From contig NC_061080.1 of the NCBI RefSeq assembly GCF_021917145.1, forward strand, positions 906,171 to 970,170: a DNA stretch of 64,000 nucleotides, read 5' to 3'. The position numbers were made by a program, and so were the translations under genes. The notes under the pieces were generated by a model that was given only the letters and a program-made list of their open reading frames with translations, had not been told where the DNA came from and searched no databases. How positions within the stretch are numbered: position 1 is the first letter of the stretch; each line of letters begins with the position of its first letter. The stretch is from Hypomesus transpacificus (taxonomy: Eukaryota; Chordata; Actinopteri; Osmeriformes; Osmeridae). Positions 51,755-62,831 of this stretch are shown here, piece after piece.

Positions 51755-52990
51755 AGACTTACACAAATCATACGAAAGAATACAATAGTACACAAAAGAA
51801 CCGAAATGAAAATAGTTCATAAAGCATGAGAAAGAGGTGTATATATAGAAGGTCAATACAATATATGAATAAAAGCAGAACCACTACTCTAATAGTTATT
51901 GGAATAAGGTATTGTAGGAAAATCCCAGCGTGTTGTAAAAAGTATAGTATATTTACCTTCTGTTATGGGCTTTGATATACTTTTTATGGAAAACTGTTCC
52001 CATCTGAAAATGTCCTTAGGAAATCTTAACATTAATTTTATTAAAGAATCTATACAAACATTGTATATGGATTTTAATCTAGCTCTGCTTATATATTTAT
52101 CAAGATCATTCAGTAGCAGATGAATCTGAGTCTCTCCTGGCAGTCGTGGGCCTCCCAGTGTCCCGCCGTCCCCACCGCCCCACAGCGGAGGTTTCTAGCT
52201 GGGCACTGGTGCCCTCCACCAGGGGGCCAGGCCTGGTAGTCCACAGGGTCCCCGTTCACCCACAGCCAGCGGTCCCCCAGGAAGCGCAGGCCCGTCCACA
52301 CCAGCGCCGTCTGGGCCTGCTCCTGGATCTCCCTGTGGGCCAGAAGCATCTCCGTCTCTGACAGCAGGCTGGTCAGGTCAGTGTACTGCTCCCTGCAGTA
52401 CTCCAGAGCCTCTTCCCACGTCTTGGGCTCTCTCACCACAAACAGACTCAAGCAGTAGAAAGTTGCTGGAACGTCATAATAATCATGCCATCCATACCAA
52501 CTCGTGCCGCCAAAAAATTCCTGCGGTCCATTGTTTGGTTGGCCATACTGAAAGTTTAAGTATGTTGCATATCCACCACCTGACCACTTCCAGTCTGTTT
52601 CATTGTTGGGTTCTCTGTAAAGACCAATCCAGCTGAACATATTGGTTGCCTGTCTGAGTTTCAAGTCATCCTCTGGTCCACTGACAGGAGCTAGTTCAGT
52701 ATAATTTTGTCTGCAATGTTGTTGAGCATCCGTCCAGGTCTTCTCCTCATCTACAAAAGCATATTTACCAAACGCTCTTCCTACAGTCACGACAAGAAGT
52801 ACCTGGATGAACATCTTCTCCATGGCAATGCCAAAGTTCAAACCTTTACCCTTGAAACAGATGGGTTCAGATCTAATGTTGAGATTTGAAGAAGTGTGAA
52901 AATCCTTGGGCTCAGTGTTGCTCCTTGTGTTGCTGCTCTATGTGCTGGTTGGTCTGATGTACCTGACTAATATAGAGTCCTAGGAACCTT
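51755..52990. repeat. duplicated block containing lectin gene 3
   Basis: Partner of 49290-50545 in the same orientation; see that entry for the shared landmarks. Confidence 0.75.
52110..52823 (-). CDS. secreted two-domain C-type-lectin-like protein, gene 3 of 3 (intronless)
   Basis: Single-exon ORF; the real start is the ATG at 52823 (MEKMFIQVLLVVTVGRAFG), since the six codons before it in frame begin with TTG, giving 237 aa. CTLD1 has WIGLYREPNNETDWKWSGGG and the loop GQPNNGP, the closest of the three to a canonical QPN-type sugar motif. The Cys of gene 2's FFGC is Gly here. CTLD2 is almost the same as gene 1's, ending RFICY in place of SFICY. The CCAAT-box block found upstream of genes 1 and 2 is decayed here. 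Confidence 0.88.
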   Translation of the reverse strand: MEKMFIQVLLVVTVGRAFGKYAFVDEEKTWTDAQQHCRQNYTELAPVSGPEDDLKLRQATNMFSWIGLYREPNNETDWKWSGGGYATYLNFQYGQPNNGPQEFFGGTSWYGWHDYYDVPATFYCLSLFVVREPKTWEEALEYCREQYTDLTSLLSETEMLLAHREIQEQAQTALVWTGLRFLGDRWLWVNGDPVDYQAWPPGGGHQCPARNLRCGAVGTAGHWEAHDCQERLRFICY

Positions 52991-53000
52991 TAGCCACTCT
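52824..53000 (-). promoter_or_regulatory. shared but decayed upstream region of lectin gene 3
   Basis: Homologous to genes 1 and 2 up to about 52990, then diverges. At the CCAAT position the + strand reads GGAACCTTTAGCCACTC in place of GGAACCAATAGCAACG, so both the CCAAT and the X-box-like core are lost. Confidence 0.6.
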
Positions 53001-56000
53001 TACCCTCTCCTTTTTTCTTCTTCACATGTTTGGAACTATCTTTGCATAGCTGGGTGTATGTCATACATACATTTGTAGTCTCACAAGCAAATCACTTCCT
53101 CCTAAACCTCCTAAACACAAAGGTTTGTAGCAGAGAGTCAACAGACAAAGCTTGGTACCATCCACACCTTTCTCCTACCCCCGAAAAGGGGGAAGGGTCC
53201 TTCCCCCTTTGTCCTTATCTCCCAGAAGATGCTTCAAAGCCCTGACCCAGCATGGGGTCAGGAACAGAGACCACATGGTCACACAGTATCAGACAATGGA
53301 GTATAAGGGAGAACTTTCTTTCGTGGATTTACAAACATATTTCTCAAGGACTACATGGCTCATGGACACTAATTCAATGACAGTAGTCGATGTGTTATAA
53401 TGTGTGTTTTCTCATTTACCTAGAACGTGTTTATTGATGTTTGATTATAACTCCCCTTCAGATATAGTAAATCAGTCAATCTTGATATCAAAATAATTGT
53501 ATCATACTAACAAAACCAGTTATGAACATTGTATTGCTCTATTCTGAAGTTTAAGCATTTCATGGACATTTGAGATAATGGAATTTAAACTATCAGCCAC
53601 TTCACACCTCTGGGCAGATCTCAAGACGACGCCCAGGTGGAAGTAACTGACCAATGAGAGAGGTCACCTTCACACGGATGACCCCCTGTTCTTTGGAGTA
53701 TAAAATCGCCAAACGTACAATCACCCCCGCTTGTTCGTAGGATTAACTTGGGGTGAACGCGTCACTCTCTAACCTTTACCTCATAACTTGCATATTCACT
53801 TTGCTTTACTTTAAACTTCTTATTATCTGACTGTGTGGTACACATCAACAGCAGTTTTACAAAATGTATTGTGTATATAGTGCATACATGTGGTACTAGA
53901 TGTTCCTTCCTCCATCCCTCCACACTCTGGGTAAGGTAATTGAACCTGGTTTTGCATGGCTCAGGTGTCCTTCAGACCCCGGAAAACAAGATGCACGGGC
54001 TGCCTCTGCTTAATCTTTGCATGACGTTCTAGACATAACAATTTACAAGGGAAGTTGAGTGTCGCCTTAAATCTAGTGAACTTCTATCTCAGCCTCATGA
54101 ATTTATGGCGTCTGAATCTTTGCATCTTGACTTCTTTTTCCACAACCCCCCCTTTATAACGTTGTGCACCTGATTGTTTTTAAAAGGACCAAACAAATGA
54201 CTCAATTATTCCACCCATATGGGGTGTCACTCACTTCCAAATCATTTGCCTGAGTAAGACACCAAAATTCTTGAAATTATAATCATCAGACGATACCCCA
54301 ATTTCTTTAAGGTTCCAAAATGTCAGCCATAATCTTTTATCGTCCCCAAATGGGTTAGTTGTCAGTGTAGAGTCTAGACTTCTCAGTGTAATATTGTCCA
54401 TGACGATGTGAGGTAATCAGGTAAATATGCGAGGGTTTGAATGTTCTCCAATGCATCTGGACACACAAGTGTTGACCAGAAATGTGTCCTTATTGAGGTC
54501 ATTTCCTGCAGTGCTTCAATGTGCACCTATACCCTACCAACCTCTACCTGCCAATGTAGGCAGTTGACACACAGCACAGTTTATTACCTATCTAAAAGGC
54601 CAATTAGTTAAGGCCTTATCTTCTAAAATACAAGCATCGAAAGGTGAATTGTAAACGTCTCCAACGACGCCCATGCAAATTCCCAGCAGGTCATTTCCAA
54701 ACACAAATGACACCTGCCTGTCTAGGCAAATGGTTGGGTGCAACCATATCACATGGAAGTTTTCTTAAGGCAATACAATATGTTTTGTGGCCTACCTCAT
54801 TCTTACGATCACAAACTGCAACTCATCTGTACAATAGAGCTGGTGCGTAAATTTATGTGCAAAATTAAGTTACCTGACAGTGGCTATAGTGACACATTCC
54901 ATTCCACTATTCAATGGAAAAGTGAGAAACAAACGGATCACACTGTTGCTGTCCACTTGTGAAGCCGTCAAACGCAAAACGAAAACATCCAGACAATGGA
55001 CAACACCGAGGTCAACATCAAAGCCAATCAGGTGAAGGCGTTCCACAAAAGGACAATCGACTGGATGTCGCACAAGCTGTCAGCTAGCCAAACATCTCTC
55101 AAGGGCCCACAAAGGGTGCTGATGGGGTAAAGCTAAACACTAGTCTCAGGTCATTTCCTCCCCTGATTATGCTTTGTCTGGAGGACTGACTTCCCTTTGT
55201 CATTAATGAACGTTTACCAGAGACGACTATTTAAAATTCATGGTAGGGGAGCTCTCCCCGTGAAAGAGCATAATCACATTTTGGAGCGCCCGTGCCGTCG
55301 ATGCTCGCAATCAAGTGTGATGGGAGCTGATGGATTCACTTTAGCGAGGGTAATCAGTTGTCAGGTACTCTCCATTTTATTCGCCGTTCACATACACACA
55401 CACGCGCGTGCAAACGCACACGCGGAAACGCACACACAAATTGTCGACAGATTAACTAGATGGCTGTGATGGCGTAGACCACACACACACACCTACACAC
55501 ATTAACACTTTATACTGTAACAGTAGGAGGCTGATTATATTAGGGTGACAGCTCGGTGACTTTTCATCCTCCAGTTCCATAAACATTGTTTTTCCTGGCG
55601 TCAAGACATGTTTTGTTTAAAAAAAGAAACTTGCTTAACTGTCGCTCAGTCATAAATAAATGAATAAATATATATATATATATATATTTATATCTGAAAG
55701 AAATAACCTCTCAGTCCCAATCTCTATCTTTCTCCATTTATACAACAACTAAATTACATTACTGTAAGAAGGCAGCGCTGTTGTCATTGCTTATGTTCTT
55801 GACTCAGGATAAAGTAGTGTAGAAGTGGATTTACTGGTGTGTTATAGGTGTCCGGTCTGAAAGATTGACGCACAGGGGTTACGTCTACAAAGTGATTAAT
55901 AATATCATCTACCTCGTAAATCTCTCAAAGCGGTGAAGGATTGACACGTCAAGGATGAGTCAATGCAATAGCAAACAAAACAAAAAACCTACTGAACAAC

Positions 56001-57300
56001 ATGGTGAGGGAAGGATCACATTTACAAGCAACTACAATGACTATCATGGATGTTGAAAGGGAAGCATTTACTGCAACAACAAAAAGTACAGGTACAAAGC
56101 CAATGTGTGAATGTGTGCATTTACATTGTGTTTCAGATGCAAACATGCAAAGAATGTTTTCTAAAACACAAAAATGCCCAATACAATATGCTCCAGTGTC
56201 AATAGTTAGCAAGAGGGAATACTTTAGCACATAAGTGACTGCTAGCATTGTTTGTTGTCATCAAAGCATGAACATTGATGTGGGAGTTTGTCTTTTAGGT
56301 CAAAGGTAACACAAGGTTTAACAGTCTGACCTTAGAGGGTCTGCAGGTGAACACCCCCTTCCAATCTTCACTCTGAGTAGTCACGCAAACAACACACACC
56401 TCAAAAAAGGTTAGCTATGCTAATCCAGGTCATATTACTTCCTACATTTGGGGGGGGGGGGGAAACACTTCCTTTCTCTTGCAAGAGTTCTCTTTTGCAG
56501 TCAGAGAAAGACCGTAAAAGGTTGAGGTGATAATCAGTGGAAAAATACTGCAATGATTTCAATAAGCCTCCTACCTTTTTGTCTCTGCAGGTGGAGCAGT
56601 GGTGCTAATCAGCAGAGGGTGTGTGTGAGTGTGTGTGTGTGTGTGTGTGTGAGAGAAAGAGAGCGTATGAGAGAGTGTGTGTGTTTATTAAGGTTAAGCA
56701 GTATCAGAGAGGCTCAGGGAGAGACGACTCTTATCTCTAGTCTGAATAATGCAGGAGACCCTGGGGTCCAGAGACGCCCCCCCCCCCCCCCATTCCCCCG
56801 CCCGCCCCCCCCCCCCCCCCCACTTCCCCTTGCTACCCTTCCAGCTAGCTCTGTGGACACACACACACACACGAGCACAAACAAAGACACAAACAAAAAC
56901 ACACTCATTGCATCGCTCTGATACTGGTTAACCTTCAGCAATAAAGGCCAGCACACTGCATATATAGAGTAACCCTTGGAGGCTTGATCCCAGAGCCCTC
57001 CTTATCTCACACAATAGAAGGGCACAGAGACTGGGAGGCATGTCAATTAGAATTGGTGCAGAGTGAATGCAGGAGCTTAAGTCCAATCCAAAAGTTTATA
57101 TTTCAGGTTACACCATATTAAAGACCTAAACAATCCGAGAACAGGGTTCACATTTTTGGGGGGCTTGGGGGTAAAAAAAGAGGTAAGAACAACAAGTTGG
57201 GGGAGTCGATATATTTATATATCATTCTTACCTTTAATCGTAAATATTACTTTACGCCCTGGAAAAGAGGTTGACCCCCTCGATTATCATTGTAAAATGT
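53000..57300. other. gene-poor intergenic region
   Basis: No gene recognised in 4.3 kb. A perfect 12-bp inverted repeat lies at 53185-53210, CA/AT repeats at about 55390-55500 and 55665-55690, and a C-run at 56780-56822. The stretch 55140-55370 is repeat-poor with several ATTA/TAAT cores and could be a regulatory element. Confidence 0.5.
57178..57266. repeat. unclassified dispersed repeat, copy B
   Basis: Second copy of the repeat at 46186-46276, in the same orientation. It is followed by TTGACCCCCTCGATT; a similar TTGACCCCCCTCATT precedes copy A, which hints at a longer or tandem ancestral unit. Confidence 0.7.
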
Positions 57301-57308
57301 GCACTCTG

Positions 57309-57484
57309 GTTAGTATGTGTGTTTTGAATTAAATTACCAAAGGGGTTAGTTTGCGTGTTTTGGACAAAATGACCAGAGGGGTTAGCATGTGTGTTTTGGA
57401 CAAAATGACCAAAGGGGTTAGCATGTGTGTTTTGGATGAAATTACAAAAGGGTTTAGAATGTGTGTTTTGGATGAAATGACATA
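57309..57484. repeat. 36-bp minisatellite
   Basis: About five imperfect copies of a unit that includes TTAGCATGTGTGTTTTGGAC and AAAATGACCAAAGGGG. Confidence 0.85.
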
Positions 57485-57711
57485 TCCCAATACATTTGAT
57501 CTAATGCAACAATCACCAGGATAGGAACAATCAGATCTAGCTCTAACATTGAGTCAATGGGGAACCAGACCTCAAAATGGCTGCTAATTGATTCTATGCT
57601 CGTGATTGATCATCATGTGATCTGATTGCTACTCAATACAAACGATTGACAGGTGTGTTTTGCTAATGAGTGGGTGATTATGAGCAAGTGTGACTGTCCA
57701 CATCCATTATT

Positions 57712-57785
57712 TAGGGTGGAAGGGTTAGCTCAGTGGTTGGCTGACTGCAAATTAAGAGGTTGGAGGTTCGAATCCCCCAAGGTGC
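57712..57785 (+). repeat. tRNA-like unit 1 (+)
   Basis: A-box-like GTTAGCTCAGTGGTTGG and perfect B box GGTTCGAATCC at tRNA-like spacing. It does not fold convincingly at the acceptor ends; probably tRNA-derived, not a working tRNA. Confidence 0.55.
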
Positions 57786-57850
57786 TTTGGATGAAAGCTG
57801 AAAGTGGGCTTTTTTCAAAGATATATTTGAATTCTGAAGGTAGTTGAAGC

Positions 57851-57930
57851 AGGGCTCTGGTAGCCCAGTGGATAAGCATGAGCACCATGCAGGCTGCTCT
57901 CAGGTCCAACACACAAGGGTGGAATCCAGC
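57851..57930 (+). repeat. tRNA-like unit 2 (+)
   Basis: A-box-like GGTAGCCCAGTGGATAAGC; the B box is degraded. Follows unit 1 by about 65 bp. Confidence 0.45.
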
Positions 57931-58080
57931 AGGGCCACCAACATGCATGGTCCCCGCTTCCTGTCATGCTTGGTCAGAACAGGAAGATGCTGATAAAAAT
58001 TGTTAAGTGTTAAGTATGCTTTATAAACAGACATTTAAAAATCAGCTTGTACTTTCTTTGGGTAGATCTATGAAGACACA

Positions 58081-58165
58081 CATGGGATTTGAACCCAAGA
58101 CCTTTTGACATTGCATCAGTTTAAATGTTACACATGCTTAACCACTTAGCTACCAGGGTTCCATG
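58081..58165 (-). repeat. tRNA-like unit 3 (-)
   Basis: On the - strand: CCTGGTAGCTAAGTGGTTAA, then GGTTCAAATCCCATG (B box). About 80% identical to unit 4. Confidence 0.55.
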
Positions 58166-58227
58166 ACAACATCGAAATACATCCTAAGGTTTCGTAAAGA
58201 TACACTTGACTACATTAGTGAAGCCAG

Positions 58228-58312
58228 ACCTGGGATTGGACCACAAGACCTTTAGGCTTAGCATCAGTTTACATGTTACACATGCTTAACCACTGAGCTA
58301 CCAGGGCTCCAT
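58228..58312 (-). repeat. tRNA-like unit 4 (-)
   Basis: On the - strand: CCTGGTAGCTCAGTGGTTAA, then TGTGGTCCAATCCCAGG. Paired with unit 3 as a direct repeat. Confidence 0.55.
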
Positions 58313-58319
58313 ATGAGAA

Positions 58320-60174
58320 CAATAACTTTTGGTTGCTTAGGCCCAAACCTCTCTTAGGTCAAAGAGACAGTGTGGTTTATCTGCAGAAATTATTACTTTA
58401 TGAAAATAACTATTACTAAATTATATCTATGCTTAAATTACTACATCATGGTTGGAGCTCTGCCATAGGCCCAGGCCCATGTCATACCAGACAGTCCCTG
58501 GTTAAAATATGTTTGCAGAAACCTCAGTATCATTATAGTTCCCCTTAGCTTTGTTTAACTTCATTTGACCAAACGTTTTGTCATACACAAGTTCCAACAT
58601 GCAAACTCCACAGTCTAAATGCATCTATAAGTAATACATCTATTATTGTTGCACTATCGATGGAAGTGATAACAAACTGTCATTCTGGCTAGTGACGATA
58701 GACTGTAACCACAAAATACTGTGCAAAAACGGTGTACTTCTGATCCCGGATCCTCTATTGTACTTTATACATGCACTCAATCTGTGAGTCGCTTTGGGTA
58801 AATGTCTGCTAGATTAATAAAATGTAAATATATACACACAGACGTCCTGTAAACACACATAGCGCCACACACACGCACGCACGCACGCACACAGTCGGGC
58901 GGCGGGCCAGGTCTTCTTAAGCAGTGCTGATGAGGATCATTAAGCTCGATCAAAGGAAGTGATTACAGCTTTTGTCTGAGAGAGAGAAAGAGAGACAGAG
59001 AGAGAACGACAGAGAGAGAACGACAGATGGAGAAAATGAGAGATACAGAGAGGAGAGGGAGATGGTTAATGGGTCATTAATATAGTTAGGTGTGCCAAGG
59101 CAACCAAAAAAACATTCAAAGTGTGAAGGAGGAGGCCCGTAAAAAGAAAACATGACTACACCACATGCAGATTAAGCATGTAGCGTGTACGTCGACACTC
59201 TCAGAGCATGTTCACCAGGATCCAGCTGTGCAACACCATTTACTGTAATCCATCAACACCGATGAGTAATTTCCGTTGTCAGCAGAATAAAACAGGACAT
59301 TCCTCCATTCAGGTTTTTCACACGACCACCCTCTTTCCCCCATCCCTCAACGACCAAGCCATCTCTTGAGCAGAGCGGATGAATTCAGCCTCGGCAAGGC
59401 CGCCAGACACGAGCTCTGTGCACATGCAAATGAATTCATTAGTTTGATCCAGCATGACCGTGATCCATTCATGGCCACTGTTAGTCAGTGATTACAGTTA
59501 AATTCAGGTGGAACACGTACAACCTTCCGAGCACTCCACCTCACTCATCCCCCAGGTAATACACACCATTGGACAGGCTTCATTAGTGGACGTGGAGTCG
59601 GGCGAGGCAGGTTGACACATATAGGGTGTATTAGCGGAGGACACCGCGTGTTCCCGTCGGCTCGTGCCTCATCATTAATCATGTCGAGAGGGATTGTGGG
59701 TAATTACCTTTGAAAAATATTCATTTGCAAGGTCACGGGGTGGTCTTTACGAGAAGGGGGAACAGCGGATGAGGAGGTTAGGATGTACAGAGTGCTCGAC
59801 ACTGAGGTCTTCTTTTTCGTGTGCGTGCGCTGATGGGGGAGGGGGTGACATAGGCTTCTGTCAGTATACAGTTTAAGGAATGGAAATGAGTGCATGAGGA
59901 CAAAGTGGTGACTGTGTGTATGTTTCTGAGAGGTACATTACATTTCCATGTATTCATTTAGCAGACGCTTTTATCCAAAGCGACTTCCCAAGAGAGAGCT
60001 GTACAAAGTGCATACGTCACTGATAATAACAACAAGATAGCCCCCAAAAACATTGCGAGTAGCCAAAACATGAAGCACATAATGTGAACAACCAAAATAA
60101 GTGCCAAAGGGAAGAAGAATAAGAGCAGGTGTGTGCCAGCCAGTGGCTCAGTGATGTAGGTGTGTGGGTGAGCT
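58320..60174. other. intergenic before the LINE, with fragments of SINE/LINE tail
   Basis: A decayed tail (GTCGCTTTGGGTAAATGTCT) at about 58788-58830 and a - strand one (TTTAGCAGACGCTTTTATCC) at about 59950-59990. Between them, 59180-59720 is repeat-poor and dense in AATTCATTAG and CATTAATCATG motifs, a possible enhancer. No gene seen. Confidence 0.5.
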
Positions 60175-62831
60175 ATGCTATGTTATATAAAGCTAGCTTC
60201 AACCTCAGCCTAAAATCTGTCAATACCTTTAAATCATTTGAGATAATTTGTATGAAACCACCAACTACTTTAAAAAGGACTAATTCTACTACTGTTGCCC
60301 CCCCTCCTTCGTTTTGTATAGTTACTCTATACCGGCCCCCTGGCCCATACTCCCTCTTCCTTGAGGAATTTGCTGATTTTAGTGCTGATCTTGTGACATA
60401 CACTGACAATATCTTAATTATGGGTGATTTTAACATTCATGTCGATGACCCAAAAGATCCTCTAAGTAAGGCCTTTACTGCTCTTATGGATTCCACAGGT
60501 CTCACTCAGGTGGTTTCTAAACCTACCCATCTTCACTCGCATACATTGGATTTAGTTCTCACGCGGGGAATCAAGATTAGTGATGTCATTGTTCATACCC
60601 ACAATCCTATATTATCAGACCACTGCCTGGTAACCTTTAAAATGGATCTCTGCCAGAGCCTTGGAGGCACCCAGAATATTTCTATTAGCCGCTGCTTAAC
60701 CCCAAATACAGCTCTGGAACTGGCTAGTATTCTACCCGCTGCACTAGAAGCACTTGATGTCCCGAATAAATCATTAAATGCTAAAACAAGGGATCTGAAT
60801 TTGGTTCTTCAGCAATCCCTAGATTCTGTTGCTCCACTCAAACCAAGGAAAAGAATAGACAAGAAACTGGCTCCATGGTATTCAGAGGAAACCCGCACTC
60901 TCAAGAGGTCCACTAGAAAATTAGAGCGTAAGTGGCGTACCACTAAATTGGAGGTTTTCCGCCTGGCCTGGAAGGACAGCCAAATAGAGTACAAGCAAGT
61001 CCTCATCAGGTCCAGATCAGAATATTTCTCTAAGTTGATTAGTAAGAACAAACACAACACTAAGTTCCTATTTGATACTGTTGCAAAACTCACTAAGAAA
61101 AGTACACTCTGTGTTAGTTCAGATCTCTCTCCCAATGATTTCTTAGATTTCTTTGACCAAAAAATCTATGCAATAAGGGACAAACTACAGACTTGTCCTG
61201 GAGGAGTGGCCATCAACACTGATTTTCCCTCTGTACCCAGCATTCTGCATGTTGAGACTCTCACTCACTTTAACCCTATTTCTATGGAAGCATTCATCAA
61301 GCTGATGGATTCCTCGAAACCCACTAGCTGCCTTCTCGATCCCCTCCCTGCCAAACTTTGTAGGGAACTTCTCCATATTATTGGACCGCCCATGCTTAGT
61401 ATTATTAATGAATCTCTTGTAACTGGACAAGTCCCTGACGATTTCAAACAAGCTATTATCAAGCCCCTTCTTAAAAAACCAAACCTGGATCCAGGTTGTC
61501 TTAGCAATTACAGGCCCATTTCAAATTTGCCATCTCTCTCCAAAATTTTGGAAAAAGCTGTGGCAAAACAGCTCACTGAGCACCTCTCCTCAAATCAGCT
61601 CTATGAACCTCTCCAGTCTGGATTTCGTCTTCACCACAGCACTGAAACTGCATTAGCCAAGGTAGTCAATGATCTATTATTAGCCTCTGACGCGGGCTTT
61701 AGCTCTGTCCTTGTTCTTCTAGACCTAAGTGCAGCTTTTGACACTGTAGATCATGAGATTCTCCTGGAACGTATGGAGAACTATGTTGGGATTTCTGGTA
61801 CTTCACTTCAGTGGTTCAGATCGTATCTATCTGATAGATCACAATATGTCCACTATGATGGTTGCTCATCCAGGAGCTCCATTGTAAAATACGGAGTACC
61901 ACAGGGTTCAGTTTTAGGCCCTCTGTTATTTTCACTCTATATGTTGCCTTTAGGAAACATAATTAGAAGTTTTGGGGTAGATTTTCACTGCTATGCAGAT
62001 GATACTCAGCTATACATGTCTATAAAGCCGGGAGAATTTCCACATGCTATGGAAACCTGTGTTTCCGGGTTGAAAACTTGGATGACTGCAAATTTCCTTC
62101 TTCTTAATTCGGATAAAACCGAGGTTCAAATTTTTGGTCCGAAAAAACACCGAAATAATTTATCCCATCTAACCTTAGACTTAGACGGCGTCAAAGTATC
62201 TCAAAGCCAGCTGGTAAAAAATCTGGGAGTCACAATGGACCCAGACCTTTCATTTGAGTACCATATTAAGCAAATCACCAGAACAGCATTTTTCCATCTA
62301 CGTAATATTGCCAAAATACGAAAATTCCTCTCAAAGGATGATGCTGAAAAACTAATACATGCTTTTGTTACGTCCCGATTGGACTACTGCAATGTGTTGT
62401 TCTCTGGCCTCCCAATTACCTACCTAAAAAACTTACAGCGGGTGCAAAATGCTGCTGCTAGACTATTGACTAAAACTAGAAAGTTTGATCATATAACATC
62501 GACTCTTATCTCTTTACACTGGCTCCCTATCCAAGCCAGAGCTGATTTCAAAGTTCTACTACTAACTTACAAATCTCTGCATGGATTGGCACCACTGTAC
62601 CTCTCCGGTCTCCTTGCACCCTATTGCCCCGCAAGGTCTCTAAGATCTCAAAATGCCGGCTATCTGGTAATACCCAAAGTTAAGAAAAAAACTGCTGGAG
62701 GTAGGGCGTTCTCATATAGAGCACCTCTTCTTTGGAACAAATTACCCATCTCAATTAAGGAAGCTGATACTGTCTCGACATTTAAAACTAGATTAAAAAC
62801 GTTCTTGTTTAGTCAATTCTATGATTGTTAA
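60129..62831 (+). CDS. L2-like ORF2: partial endonuclease plus reverse transcriptase
   Basis: A 900-codon ORF with no stop. The first ~15 codons, including the ATG at 60129, are probably flanking host sequence. The C-terminal part of an apurinic-type endonuclease follows: GDFNIHVDD (about residue 98) and SDHCLV (about 163); the N-terminal catalytic Glu region is missing. The reverse transcriptase spans about 440-720: [18 protein letters not shown], the first catalytic Asp in [25 protein letters not shown], and the active site YADDTQLY (about 621). The C-terminal domain ends FLFSQFYDC. Without a whole endonuclease it is unlikely to retrotranspose. Confidence 0.88.
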   Translation: MCASQWLSDVGVWVSYAMLYKASFNLSLKSVNTFKSFEIICMKPPTTLKRTNSTTVAPPPSFCIVTLYRPPGPYSLFLEEFADFSADLVTYTDNILIMGDFNIHVDDPKDPLSKAFTALMDSTGLTQVVSKPTHLHSHTLDLVLTRGIKISDVIVHTHNPILSDHCLVTFKMDLCQSLGGTQNISISRCLTPNTALELASILPAALEALDVPNKSLNAKTRDLNLVLQQSLDSVAPLKPRKRIDKKLAPWYSEETRTLKRSTRKLERKWRTTKLEVFRLAWKDSQIEYKQVLIRSRSEYFSKLISKNKHNTKFLFDTVAKLTKKSTLCVSSDLSPNDFLDFFDQKIYAIRDKLQTCPGGVAINTDFPSVPSILHVETLTHFNPISMEAFIKLMDSSKPTSCLLDPLPAKLCRELLHIIGPPMLSIINESLVTGQVPDDFKQAIIKPLLKKPNLDPGCLSNYRPISNLPSLSKILEKAVAKQLTEHLSSNQLYEPLQSGFRLHHSTETALAKVVNDLLLASDAGFSSVLVLLDLSAAFDTVDHEILLERMENYVGISGTSLQWFRSYLSDRSQYVHYDGCSSRSSIVKYGVPQGSVLGPLLFSLYMLPLGNIIRSFGVDFHCYADDTQLYMSIKPGEFPHAMETCVSGLKTWMTANFLLLNSDKTEVQIFGPKKHRNNLSHLTLDLDGVKVSQSQLVKNLGVTMDPDLSFEYHIKQITRTAFFHLRNIAKIRKFLSKDDAEKLIHAFVTSRLDYCNVLFSGLPITYLKNLQRVQNAAARLLTKTRKFDHITSTLISLHWLPIQARADFKVLLLTYKSLHGLAPLYLSGLLAPYCPARSLRSQNAGYLVIPKVKKKTAGGRAFSYRAPLLWNKLPISIKEADTVSTFKTRLKTFLFSQFYDC

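Noticed and set aside
47086-52823. Type II antifreeze protein reading of the lectin genes
   Set aside because: Type II antifreeze proteins share the CTLD fold, but these have two CTLDs and no sequence feature that singles out ice binding.
60129-60180. ATG at 60129 as the start of a host gene
   Set aside because: The frame continues directly into LINE endonuclease sequence; the ATG is upstream host DNA that happens to be in frame.
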